A stretch of 64,000 nucleotides of DNA from Parapedobacter defluvii (GTDB taxonomy: Bacteria; Bacteroidota; Bacteroidia; Sphingobacteriales; Sphingobacteriaceae), in assembly GCF_014642075.1 (NCBI RefSeq), contig NZ_BMIK01000005.1, positions 62,001 through 126,000 on the forward strand, given 5' to 3'. The notes under the pieces were generated by a model. It worked only from the letters and a program-made list of their open reading frames with translations. It was not told the DNA's origin and did not search any database. A program made the position numbers and the translations under genes. This document shows positions 44,830 to 53,101 of the stretch, piece after piece (the first letter of the stretch is position 1; each line of letters begins with the position of its first letter).

Positions 44830-45648
44830 ATGGATTTGAGAGTTACGGAAAGCCCGTCTGTGTACAGGCATCTGGAAAAGAAATCAGTTGACGAGCTTGT
44901 CGAGTTGATCAATCAAGAAGATCAGTCGGTTGCCGTTCAGATAAAGCAGGTCTTGCCGCAGCTTAGCCGGCTGATCAAGGCGATTGTGGAAAAAATTAGC
45001 GGCGGCGGCCGGTTATTCTACGTAGGTGCTGGTAGTGGCGGCCGGCTTTCCGTGCTGGATGTCATTGAGCTTCCAACCACCTATGGGCTGCCCAAGGGGA
45101 TATTCAACGTGATTTTAGCGGGAGGGATCGATCGGCTGGCAGATGCGTTGGAAGAAAAGGAAGACGACACCAGAGAGGCATGGGAAAAATTGCAAGCGGC
45201 GAACGTAACTACGCAGGACATCGTAATCGGCATTTCGGCAAGTGGTACTACTCCATTTGTATTGGCCGCCCTGTATCAATGCAGGCAACGCAGTATTCCC
45301 ACAGGCTGCATTGTCAGCAATCCCGATTCTCCTATCGCGGCCGCTTCAGATTTTCCCGTAGAAGTCATTACCGGGCCGGAATTTGTCACCGGTAGCACAC
45401 GCATGAAATGCGGTACGGCACAGAAGATGATTTTTGATATGATCAGCACCACCACGATGATCCAATTGGGGAGGGTCGAGGACAACAGCATGGTCAACGT
45501 TGCATTGATTAATGATAAAATCACCGACCGGGCTGTACGGATGCTGATGGAAAAAGCCGGTATTTCCGACTATGAGGAGGCAAAAATGGTGCTGTTGAAA
45601 TATGGCAGCGTAAAACAAGCAATGGAACATGTGTCGAGAAATGTATAG
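44830..45648 (+). CDS. MurQ-like N-acetylmuramate-6-phosphate etherase, divergent
   Basis: SIS-fold protein of 272 residues, a little shorter than typical MurQ (about 300). MurQ cleaves the D-lactyl ether of MurNAc-6-phosphate to give GlcNAc-6-phosphate and lactate. The two catalytic Glu residues appear conserved: Glu80 (LDVIELPTTYG) and Glu111 (KEDDTREAW), as are GISASGTTPFV and GSTRMKCGTAQKM. The signature GAGTSGRLGVLD is changed to GAGSGGRLSVLD, so a different phosphosugar is possible. A strong Shine-Dalgarno-like AGGAG lies 6 nt before ATG, uncommon in Bacteroidota. The next gene overlaps its end by 8 bp. Confidence 0.82.
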   Translation: MDLRVTESPSVYRHLEKKSVDELVELINQEDQSVAVQIKQVLPQLSRLIKAIVEKISGGGRLFYVGAGSGGRLSVLDVIELPTTYGLPKGIFNVILAGGIDRLADALEEKEDDTREAWEKLQAANVTTQDIVIGISASGTTPFVLAALYQCRQRSIPTGCIVSNPDSPIAAASDFPVEVITGPEFVTGSTRMKCGTAQKMIFDMISTTTMIQLGRVEDNSMVNVALINDKITDRAVRMLMEKAGISDYEEAKMVLLKYGSVKQAMEHVSRNV

Positions 45649-47569
45649 GCGTATCATTTTGCTTGCCGGTTTATTTGCGATGCCTTGGCTGGCATTTACG
45701 CAGTATGAATATCGGGTTGGTAAGGGCCAGGCATCGATCGAACCCAATCGACCTATTCTTTCCGTTGCACTTGCCGGCTACGGTGCACCCCGCGAAGGAC
45801 GTTTTTCCCTCGAATGGAAAACGTGCGCAAACCTGGGTAAGGCAGACGATGCCGCAATTGTGGCAGACAGGCTATACCTACTGCGCGAAGGTACGATTTG
45901 GCAGGTCGATTTGAATGAATTGGAAGGTGGGCCAAAGGCCTTGAAGCAAGCCGAATGCATCAGCCAGATTACGGGAAGTAACAACAGTTTGTTGGCATTG
46001 ACAGCCGATAATGAATTGCTGGAAGCTACACGATCCCGTCAGGACGAGTTGCATTGGAGACGCAGGGGTATGCTGGAACAAACTCCGAAGGCCTTATCCC
46101 ATTGGAAGGACCACTGGGTCTTATTGGATGCTACGGGAATGCTTTGGACGGCAAAGGAGGGCGGTGGTCGGCTAATGTGGGATACCCTGGTGAAATGCGA
46201 TGATGTGATCGATGTCATGGCGGATCGGGAAAACCTTTACGTACTCACCGCCAAGCAGGAAATCCTGCGGTATGATGGACCGGACGGCTGGCTGCGGGTA
46301 GCAATCCGCAACGGGATCACCTATGATCAGGACATGCAGTTGGTGATGGCGTCCGGCGAAGGTTTCTGGGCAATGGATCGTGCAGGTGTGCTATACAAAG
46401 GACAGCACAACAGCACGCGCCAGCTTGCGGTGAATGCGCTGTTGATCAAAAAGGGAAAAGATCGGGTTGCTATTCTGGGGGCGGACGTCTGCGGGTTTGA
46501 TGCTAGCTTTGTGGATGCCCTGAAGCAGGATATCCAGCGAATATTCGGGATAGCGCCTAATGCGGTGATGGTGAATGCATCGCATACGCATTATGCTCCC
46601 GTTACGCAATACTGGCATACCTGGGGGCCACATTGCCAAAAGCCCGACAGTACCTATCTTTATACGGTAGTGAAATCCGGTATCCTGGATGCTATGCGCC
46701 AGGCGACCGAAACCCTGCAACCTGCAAACCTGTATGTCGGAAAATCTGAGGTTGATATCGGGCATAATCGGAACCTACCCGGGACGGACTTGCCCTACGA
46801 CAAAGCGCTTGATGTGATCCGCGTAGATTACGAAAACCTGGATAAAGACGATATTATATTTTTGGCGGGGTGCCACCCGGTATTTCAAAATGCGGGGCGG
46901 GAAGGTGTAACCATCAGTCCGAATTACCCCGGTGTTGCCCGGGAAATGCTGCTACACCATTCGAAAGTGCGGTCTGCCATGTTTCTGCAAGGCTGTGGTG
47001 GTGATATTAACCCTGTCGATGCCGATCATCGGGTGACGGCTAAAAAAGTGGTTTCCGCTGTGACCGATGTGCTTGATCGGAGCCAAATGCAGCCGATCCA
47101 AGGGGGTATTACTTTTTATTTGGATACCGTAAAGTTTGACAGCCGCCCATGGCCGGAAGATAAAATCAGGGAGTTCCGGACGGCCAATGAAGGGAAAGAA
47201 GGGGACGTCGGGGCGGAAAAGAATGTCCGGTGGGCCGATCTGATGCTGCAATATATCGAAAACGACGAAATGCCTGCAACCATGCCTGTATTTGTCCAAA
47301 CCCTTAATATCGGCAATTGGAAACTGGTGGGGATTTCCCGGGAAACGACCACTGAATATGGCTTGGGTGTAAAGGCGCTCTGGCCGGACAAATTGGTCAC
47401 TGTGGCCGGTTATTGCAACGACGTGTCCAGCTATCTGCCAACCAGCAGGCACATCAAGGCTGGAGTTTATGAAGGATATGATTCATTTTTTTGGTATGGA
47501 CAGCCGAATATATTTCCCGAAAATGTCTATGAAACGATCATCGAGTCAATTAAATTAAAAAATCGGTAA
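45641..47569 (+). CDS. Neutral/alkaline ceramidase-like amidohydrolase with inserted propeller
   Basis: Exported protein of 642 residues from ATG 45641 (signal ending WLAFTQ); ATG 45629 would add four residues. The outer parts match the neutral ceramidase family, a zinc amidase fold: GKGQASIEPNRPILSVALAGYGA near the start, His315 and His317 in NASHTHYAP, GCHPVFQN, Ser426 in TISPNYPGVAREM, and LQGCGGDINPVD. Between about residues 56 and 261 an extra region with five repeats resembling lectin propeller blades is inserted (LYLLREGTIWQV, LLALTADNELLE, WVLLDATGMLWT, LYVLTAKQEILR, FWAMDRAGVLYK). The likely activity is cleavage of an N-acyl bond; the substrate is unknown and need not be ceramide. 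Confidence 0.8.
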   Translation: MYRRIILLAGLFAMPWLAFTQYEYRVGKGQASIEPNRPILSVALAGYGAPREGRFSLEWKTCANLGKADDAAIVADRLYLLREGTIWQVDLNELEGGPKALKQAECISQITGSNNSLLALTADNELLEATRSRQDELHWRRRGMLEQTPKALSHWKDHWVLLDATGMLWTAKEGGGRLMWDTLVKCDDVIDVMADRENLYVLTAKQEILRYDGPDGWLRVAIRNGITYDQDMQLVMASGEGFWAMDRAGVLYKGQHNSTRQLAVNALLIKKGKDRVAILGADVCGFDASFVDALKQDIQRIFGIAPNAVMVNASHTHYAPVTQYWHTWGPHCQKPDSTYLYTVVKSGILDAMRQATETLQPANLYVGKSEVDIGHNRNLPGTDLPYDKALDVIRVDYENLDKDDIIFLAGCHPVFQNAGREGVTISPNYPGVAREMLLHHSKVRSAMFLQGCGGDINPVDADHRVTAKKVVSAVTDVLDRSQMQPIQGGITFYLDTVKFDSRPWPEDKIREFRTANEGKEGDVGAEKNVRWADLMLQYIENDEMPATMPVFVQTLNIGNWKLVGISRETTTEYGLGVKALWPDKLVTVAGYCNDVSSYLPTSRHIKAGVYEGYDSFFWYGQPNIFPENVYETIIESIKLKNR

Positions 47570-47586
47570 TACTAATCGGTAATACT
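47561..47586 (+). repeat. Tandem 13-bp duplication at a gene junction
   Basis: AATCGGTAATACT occurs twice in direct succession, at 47561-47573 and 47574-47586. The first copy holds the stop codon of the ceramidase-like gene; the second fills most of the gap before the MFS gene. With one copy the gap would be only 6 nt. Confidence 0.9.
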
Positions 47587-47588
47587 AA

Positions 47589-48857
47589 ATGAAGCGATTT
47601 ATCCAGCCGTTGATTATTATCGGCGCCTTATTTTTTATCCTCGGATTTATCACCTGGTTAAGCTCGGTGCTGATCCCGTATCTTCAGATTGCTTGCGAAC
47701 TAAATAACTTTCAATCCTATTTGGTCGCTTTTGCATTTTATATTTCCTATTTCGTGATGGCGGTGCCATCCGGATGGTTGCTGAAGTTTACCGGATTCAA
47801 AAAAGGAATGTCCATAGGTCTGCTCGCCGTGGCGGCAGGTTCCCTTATTTTTGTGCCAGCGGCTATTTACCGGTCTTATCCGGTGTTCCTTTTTGGTTTG
47901 TTTATTCAGGGTGCTGGGCTGGCTATCTTGCAAACGGCATCCAACCCGTATGTCACGATTCTTGGGCCGATAGACAGCGCGGCCAGGCGAATCAGTATCA
48001 TGGGGATCTGCAATGGCATCGCAGGCATTCTCGCGCCAGCAATTCTGGGTGCCGTTGTATTGGATAATGCCGACAACATAAAAGACCAATTACTTTCCTT
48101 AACCGATTCTGAGAAGGCGGTGGTATTAAACGAACTGGCAGGAAAGGTCATTGTTCCTTACTTGGTTATCACCGGTATGTTGTTATTGCTTTCGTTATGG
48201 GTTTACCGTTCTGGTTTGCCGGAAATCGATGAATCGGCGTTAGAAACGGAGACGGATGGAACAGACATAGGAGAAAAAGCCAGTGTTTTTCAATTCCCTC
48301 AGTTGCTTTTCGGCGTGCTTACCCTTTTTGTATACACAGGTGTTGAGGTCATTGCGGGCAACACGATTATTAGTTACGGAGCTTTTCTGGGTATTCCATT
48401 GTCCACGGCAAAATTTTTCACCTCTTTTACGCTTGTCGGCATGTTGATAGGTTACCTGATTGGTATCGTCTGCATACCGAGATTCGTAAGCCAGCGTGAT
48501 GCGCTCAAATGTTCAGCCGGACTGGGGATCCTCTTCGGCCTGTCTGCTTTGTTTACCGAAGGTGTGACATCTGTGGTTTTCATTGCCTTACTGGGGTTGG
48601 CCAATTCGCTGATTTGGCCATCGGTGTGGCCGCTGGCTATTGATGGGCTGGGGAAATTCACCAAGATCGGATCTTCCTTGCTGGTGATGGCTATTTCCGG
48701 TGCCGCGGTTATTCCCCTATTTTATGGTTGGCTTGCCGATCGGTTGGATGCCCAACAAGCCTATTGGCTGGTCATTCCCTGTTACCTGATTGTCGGCTGG
48801 TATGCGGCATTCGGCTACCGGTTTGGTGCAAAAATGAAAGGAGTGCATCGATCGTGA
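47589..48857 (+). CDS. Sugar:H+ symporter of the MFS (FucP/NagP type)
   Basis: A 422-residue inner-membrane permease with about 12 hydrophobic helices. The start FFILGFITWLSSVLIPYLQIAC matches the FucP/GluP branch of sugar MFS carriers, as does GAGLAILQTASNPYVTILG. Relatives import fucose, glucose/galactose or GlcNAc (NagP). Adjacent kinase and MurQ-like genes suggest an amino sugar here. A charged cytoplasmic loop (ESALETETDGTDIGEK) separates the two six-helix halves. The stop overlaps the GTG start of the kinase gene (GTGA), which indicates translational coupling of uptake and phosphorylation. Confidence 0.93.
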   Translation: MKRFIQPLIIIGALFFILGFITWLSSVLIPYLQIACELNNFQSYLVAFAFYISYFVMAVPSGWLLKFTGFKKGMSIGLLAVAAGSLIFVPAAIYRSYPVFLFGLFIQGAGLAILQTASNPYVTILGPIDSAARRISIMGICNGIAGILAPAILGAVVLDNADNIKDQLLSLTDSEKAVVLNELAGKVIVPYLVITGMLLLLSLWVYRSGLPEIDESALETETDGTDIGEKASVFQFPQLLFGVLTLFVYTGVEVIAGNTIISYGAFLGIPLSTAKFFTSFTLVGMLIGYLIGIVCIPRFVSQRDALKCSAGLGILFGLSALFTEGVTSVVFIALLGLANSLIWPSVWPLAIDGLGKFTKIGSSLLVMAISGAAVIPLFYGWLADRLDAQQAYWLVIPCYLIVGWYAAFGYRFGAKMKGVHRS

Positions 48858-49699
48858 TTTTAGTTGCAGACAGCGGGTCGACCAAAACCGATTGGGGCAT
48901 AATTTCCGACGATGGTTCGACGAGGTATTTTTCTACATCCGGTTATAATCCCTTCTTTATGGGTGCCGATTCAATTGGAGAAGCCATGGCAGATGAAATT
49001 GGGGCTTACCTTGACCCAACGGCAGTCCGCCAAGTCTTTTTCTACGGTGCGGGATGCCAAGGAGCGCAAATTTCTAATATGGAACGGGCGTTGCGGCAGG
49101 TTTTTACGGAAGCTGCCGCAATACAGGTGTCCGTGGATTTGCTTGCTGCTGCAAAAGCATTGCTCGGCGATGGTCCGGGGTTCGCAGCTATTTTAGGCAC
49201 GGGTACCAATACGTGTTTATACGATGGTAGTGGGATCACATTCCATATCGATTCGTTGGGTTTTTTACTGGGCGATGAAGGCAGTGGGGCCGCTATCGGC
49301 AAACGTATATTGATGGATTTCTTGCGGAACCAAATGGACGGCGTAGTGCGCCGTGCGTTCGAACGTATGCATACACTGGATGAAGCAACCCTCTTGGAGC
49401 GGGTGTATGCCTCAACGCATCCGAATCGCTATTGCGCTTCATTTACACGTTTTTTGGATGAACCCGAAGCGGCGGGAGACTACCGCAAACGTATCGTGGG
49501 AGAAGCTTTTCAGGATTTCTTCGGAAAATTGGTTTGCTTATATCCGGGGTATCGATCGCTGACATTTAATTGTGTGGGATCGATCGGATATCATTTCAGC
49601 GACCTGTTAAAAATAGCCGCGGAAAACCGTGGAATGAAAGTGGGGTTGATTCTGCCCAAGGTAATTGAGAAACTTACTTTTTATCATCATTTACATTAA
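48854..49699 (+). CDS. BadF/BadG-type amino-sugar kinase (N-acetylglucosamine kinase-like)
   Basis: A 281-residue ASKHA-fold kinase starting at GTG 48854, chosen because the ATP-phosphate loop DSGSTKTDWG begins at residue 5 and the start overlaps the permease stop. Other motifs are AAILGTGTNTCLYDG (phosphate 2) and FLLGDEGSGAAIGKRIL (substrate loop of the GlcNAc kinase type). Related proteins phosphorylate GlcNAc, and MurK of clostridia phosphorylates both MurNAc and GlcNAc. In this operon it would make the 6-phosphate on which the MurQ-like enzyme acts, which is an inference. It is followed after 11 nt by a DUF1080 gene. Confidence 0.88.
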   Translation: MILVADSGSTKTDWGIISDDGSTRYFSTSGYNPFFMGADSIGEAMADEIGAYLDPTAVRQVFFYGAGCQGAQISNMERALRQVFTEAAAIQVSVDLLAAAKALLGDGPGFAAILGTGTNTCLYDGSGITFHIDSLGFLLGDEGSGAAIGKRILMDFLRNQMDGVVRRAFERMHTLDEATLLERVYASTHPNRYCASFTRFLDEPEAAGDYRKRIVGEAFQDFFGKLVCLYPGYRSLTFNCVGSIGYHFSDLLKIAAENRGMKVGLILPKVIEKLTFYHHLH

Positions 49700-49710
49700 T
49701 TTTTCTTTTT

Positions 49711-50418
49711 ATGAATCGGTTTTTTACATTTATTTTATTCGGTATACTATCTTACTTGCTGGCGTCATGCGCATCCAGTGGCGGGAAAAATGACACTTGG
49801 ATACCCTTGTTTGACGGCAAGTCGCTGGCGGGTTGGCATGGGTTCAATAAGGCAGGACCTGTAGACAATTGGGTTGTGGAGGATGGCGTATTGACCTGTC
49901 TCGGAAAGACAGGTGGCAGCGATGTCGGTGGTGACATCGTCACGGAAAGGGAATTCGGAAATTTTGAACTTGAATGGGAATGGAAAATAGCACCCGGAGG
50001 AAACGGAGGATTGATGTATCATGTTGTTGAATCGCCCAAATACAAGGCACCTTACGAAACCGGGCCGGAGTACCAGCTGATTGACGATATCGGTTTTCCA
50101 GGTAAATTGGAAGATTGGCAGAAAGCCGGTGCAAACTACGCCATGAACCCGGCTGACACCGCAAAGAAGCAGCTGAATCCGGTCGGGGAGTGGAATTCAA
50201 GTAAAATTGTCTATCACAACGGGCATGTCGAACATTGGCTTAATGGACAGAAGATCGTTGAGTTTGAAGAGGGGACTGAAGCGTGGAGCAACGAAAAGAA
50301 AGCTGGGAAATGGAAGGATTACCCCGATTATAAGCTCGTAGACAAAGGGAAAATTGCCTTACAAGACCACGGTGACCGGGCATGGTTCCGTAATATGCGC
50401 ATCCGGGAATTGAAATAA
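49711..50418 (+). CDS. DUF1080 (3-keto-glycoside hydrolase-like) lipoprotein
   Basis: A 235-residue lipoprotein (lipobox LLASC, Cys20) with one DUF1080 jelly-roll domain: WIPLFDGKSLAGWHG at the start, NFELEWEWKIAPGGNGGLMYHV in the middle and GKIALQDHGDRAWFRNMRIREL at the end, all standard for the family. DUF1080 proteins have been linked to hydration or hydrolysis of 3-keto-glycosides. It closes the region E operon and is placed in the periplasm or at the surface, like the Tat-exported aminotransferase. A keto-sugar intermediate outside the cytoplasm would explain both, but this is inference. Confidence 0.9.
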   Translation: MNRFFTFILFGILSYLLASCASSGGKNDTWIPLFDGKSLAGWHGFNKAGPVDNWVVEDGVLTCLGKTGGSDVGGDIVTEREFGNFELEWEWKIAPGGNGGLMYHVVESPKYKAPYETGPEYQLIDDIGFPGKLEDWQKAGANYAMNPADTAKKQLNPVGEWNSSKIVYHNGHVEHWLNGQKIVEFEEGTEAWSNEKKAGKWKDYPDYKLVDKGKIALQDHGDRAWFRNMRIRELK

Positions 50419-50513
50419 AGGTATTGCTGTGGCCCTTATGTGAAATTGCAAACGTTTGGTTTGGAATTATATTCCGAAGTGCGTAGCTTCACCCCTGATT
50501 TGTTAAATATATC

Positions 50514-52061
50514 ATGGGAAATCAATCCAAGTTTGCAGAAAAAGTAGTAGCCTCCTATAATCCCAAGGGGGCTTTTATTTTTTTGGGCGCCGGCCTGCTG
50601 GATGGCGAAGTTATCGCTGCCGCAAAGGTAAATCTTGCGCTGAAGATGATGAACCGGCACGGCCTGATTGCCGGCGCCACAGGTACTGGTAAAACACGTA
50701 CATTGCAGCTGATCGCTGAGCAGCTTTCTGATGCGGGTGTACCGGTTTTCCTGCTCGACGTCAAAGGCGATCTCTCGGGTCTGCATCAGCCGGGCGAATC
50801 CAATCCAGCGCTGGTGGAGCGAGGAGAAGCCCTGGAGTGGCCTTTTGTTCCCTCGGGATTTCCTGTTGAGTTGTTTTCGCTAAGTGGCAAAGTGGGAAAT
50901 CCTATGCGGCTCACGGTGGAGGATTTCGGTCCCGTTATGCTGGGGCGTATCCTGGAATTGAACGATACACAAACGGGCGTACTGGCCGCTGTATTCAAAT
51001 ATGCCGACGATACTAAATTGCCATTGGTTGATTTTGCCGACCTGAAAAAGCTGATCTCATACCTCACAGATGGACCGGGAGCGGCAGAAATCAAGGATAG
51101 CTATGGGCGTATCAGTAGCAGCACCGCCGGTACCATATTGCGTAAACTGGTCGCTTTGGAACAGCAAGGAGTGTCCGATATCTTCGGGGAAAAAGAGTTT
51201 GACATAAATGACTTGTTTGGAAGGGTGGATGGCAGGGGTGTCATCAGCCTGCTGAATATTTCGGATATTCAGGATCAACCGATCCTGTTTTCCACGTTTC
51301 TGTTGAGTCTGTTGGCGCAGTTGTTCAAAAGCTTACCCGAGGTGGGCGATCTGGATAAGCCCAAACTGGTGTTCTTTTTTGAGGAAGCCCACCTGTTGTT
51401 TAAGGATGCGCCCAAGGCATTTCTCACACAGGTTGAACAGATTGTCAGGTTAATCCGCTCCAAAGGGGTCGGTGTGTTTTTCTGTACCCAGGCACCCACC
51501 GATATTCCGGAGAGTGTATTGGGGCAATTGGGCAACCGTGTGCAGCATGCATTGCGTGCCTTTACGCCCAACGATGCGGAAGCGTTGCGGAAGACCGTTA
51601 AAACGTATCCGCATTCTGAATTTTACGAGATAGACCGGGTACTTACCTCACTCGGTACGGGACAAGCGCTTATCACGGTGCTTAATGACAAAGGGATACC
51701 TACTGAAGTGGTTGCGACCCATCTCATACCGCCACGTGCAGTAATGGGCCCCGTCGATGATCCAACCTATCAGCAATTGGTGAAGGCCTCGTCCATGTAT
51801 ACCAAGTACCATGAATCCGTGGACAGGAGAAGTGCAGCCGAGATTTTAGCGGAAAAAATACAAATCCAAACCGAGCGGGTTGAAAAAGAGGAATCCGAAC
51901 AGCAGCATTCCAAAAGTAGGGGAGGCCGGAAAAGTACGCGTCAAACACCCTTGGAGGCTGCACAGAAAGCTGCAACCACTACCCTGGCAAGAGAGGGTAC
52001 TAAATTGCTTGCAAGACTTGCCAATGGACTCCTGGCGGCGATGTTCAGAAAAAGGAGGTAG
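50514..52061 (+). CDS. HerA-like P-loop ATPase (DUF853)
   Basis: A 515-residue cytoplasmic AAA-like ATPase of the HerA/FtsK superfamily, DUF853 type. Walker A is GATGTGKT at residues 54-61, followed by VFLLDVKGDLSGL; Walker B is LVFFFEEAHLLF, and an arginine-containing segment VGVFFCTQAPTDIPESVLGQLGNR follows. The C-terminal 70 residues are charged and rich in Lys/Arg with a helix at the very end (LARLANGLLAAMFRKRR). Members are widespread in bacteria, but their cellular role is not settled; DNA handling is assumed from the superfamily. The 95-bp upstream gap has a palindrome CAAACGTTTG at 50449-50458. Confidence 0.9.
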   Translation: MGNQSKFAEKVVASYNPKGAFIFLGAGLLDGEVIAAAKVNLALKMMNRHGLIAGATGTGKTRTLQLIAEQLSDAGVPVFLLDVKGDLSGLHQPGESNPALVERGEALEWPFVPSGFPVELFSLSGKVGNPMRLTVEDFGPVMLGRILELNDTQTGVLAAVFKYADDTKLPLVDFADLKKLISYLTDGPGAAEIKDSYGRISSSTAGTILRKLVALEQQGVSDIFGEKEFDINDLFGRVDGRGVISLLNISDIQDQPILFSTFLLSLLAQLFKSLPEVGDLDKPKLVFFFEEAHLLFKDAPKAFLTQVEQIVRLIRSKGVGVFFCTQAPTDIPESVLGQLGNRVQHALRAFTPNDAEALRKTVKTYPHSEFYEIDRVLTSLGTGQALITVLNDKGIPTEVVATHLIPPRAVMGPVDDPTYQQLVKASSMYTKYHESVDRRSAAEILAEKIQIQTERVEKEESEQQHSKSRGGRKSTRQTPLEAAQKAATTTLAREGTKLLARLANGLLAAMFRKRR

Positions 52062-52078
52062 AGGCGCTGTTAAAATGG

Positions 52079-52086
52079 TATATTTG
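52079..52086 (+). promoter_or_regulatory. Putative -7 element for the nucleotidyltransferase gene
   Basis: TATATTTG matches TAnnTTTG and lies 43 nt before the ATG at 52130. No clear -33 TTG is found about 20 nt upstream, so this is a partial promoter match within a 68-bp intergenic gap. Confidence 0.35.
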
Positions 52087-52129
52087 GCACAAACTGATTA
52101 TTCTTACACATAAAAAGCGATAAATTAAA

Positions 52130-53041
52130 ATGAGTAAACCCACGTTGTTAATCCTTGCGGCCGGAATGGCAAGCCGCTACGGAAGCATGAAGCAGATAGA
52201 TCCTTTCGGGCCAAATGGCGAAACCATCATTGATTATTCAATTTATGATGCCATAAGGGCCGGATTTGGAAAAGTAAGTTTCATTATCCGGGAAGAATTT
52301 GCCGAAAAATTTAAAGAGATCTTTGAACCGAAGTTGGCCGGTAAAATCGAGACAGATTATGTGTATCAAAGCTATGATCTGACACCTTTCGGTATTGATC
52401 GGCAAATTGAACGCTCGAAACCCTGGGGTACGGCGCATGCCGTACTTTCTGCACGCAACCAGATACATGAGCCGTTTTGCGTGATCAATGCAGATGATTT
52501 CTATGGATATGAAGCGTTTGAAAAGATGGCAAAATTCCTAACCGACGAGGTTGCTGATGACAAGTTTTCTTTGATGGGATACCAAATAGATAAAACTTTA
52601 TCTGATTATGGGTCGGTATCGAGGGGAGTGTGTAAAGTGGATGACCAGGGTAACATGACGGAAATCAATGAGCGTTTGAAAGTCTACTTTAAAGAGGTAG
52701 ACGGAGAAAAGCGTATTTTCTTTGAGGAGGATGGCGTGGAGACGGAACTACCCAGAAGCAGCCGGGTATCTATGAATTTCTGGGGTTTTACACCTGCTAT
52801 TTTTGGCGTGAGTGAGGAACTTTTCAAAGCGTTTGTGCCTGCCAATGAAGATAATCCAAAATCAGAATTTTTAATTCCCAAAGTGGCCGATGAACTCATC
52901 CAGCAGGGGAAAGCTACATTTAAAGTACTGCCTACGTCGCAGAAGTGGTTTGGTGTGACGTACCCAGAAGATAAGCCCATTGTGCAGGAAAACATTGCCC
53001 GTTTAGTGAAAGACGGGATATATCCGGAGAAATTGTTTTAA
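52130..53041 (+). CDS. Sugar-1-phosphate nucleotidyltransferase-like protein
   Basis: A 303-residue cytoplasmic enzyme of the NDP-sugar pyrophosphorylase fold. The nucleotide-binding N-terminus is LLILAAGMASRYGSMKQIDPFG, matching the LAAGxGxRxxxxxK signature, and FCVINADDFYG holds the metal-binding Asp. The middle part GVCKVDDQGNMTEINERLKVYF is typical of a Bacteroidota subgroup annotated only as nucleotidyltransferase. It should transfer a nucleotide to a sugar or polyol phosphate; which one cannot be told. It is convergent with dnaK and separated from it by a bidirectional terminator, and it is not obviously linked to the neighbouring HerA-like gene. Confidence 0.88.
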   Translation: MSKPTLLILAAGMASRYGSMKQIDPFGPNGETIIDYSIYDAIRAGFGKVSFIIREEFAEKFKEIFEPKLAGKIETDYVYQSYDLTPFGIDRQIERSKPWGTAHAVLSARNQIHEPFCVINADDFYGYEAFEKMAKFLTDEVADDKFSLMGYQIDKTLSDYGSVSRGVCKVDDQGNMTEINERLKVYFKEVDGEKRIFFEEDGVETELPRSSRVSMNFWGFTPAIFGVSEELFKAFVPANEDNPKSEFLIPKVADELIQQGKATFKVLPTSQKWFGVTYPEDKPIVQENIARLVKDGIYPEKLF

Positions 53042-53058
53042 AAGAACAATCAAGTAAA

Positions 53059-53089
53059 AAACCCTCGTGGAATCGCTCCGCGAGGGTTT
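53059..53089. terminator. Bidirectional intrinsic terminator
   Basis: An 11-bp stem with one G-U pair (arms 53059-53069 and 53079-53089) and a 9-nt loop lies between the convergent nucleotidyltransferase and dnaK genes. T-rich sequence follows on both strands: TTTCTTTG on plus, and a run of six T on minus. It should end both transcripts. Confidence 0.82.
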
Positions 53090-53101
53090 CTTTGTAACGC
53101 G

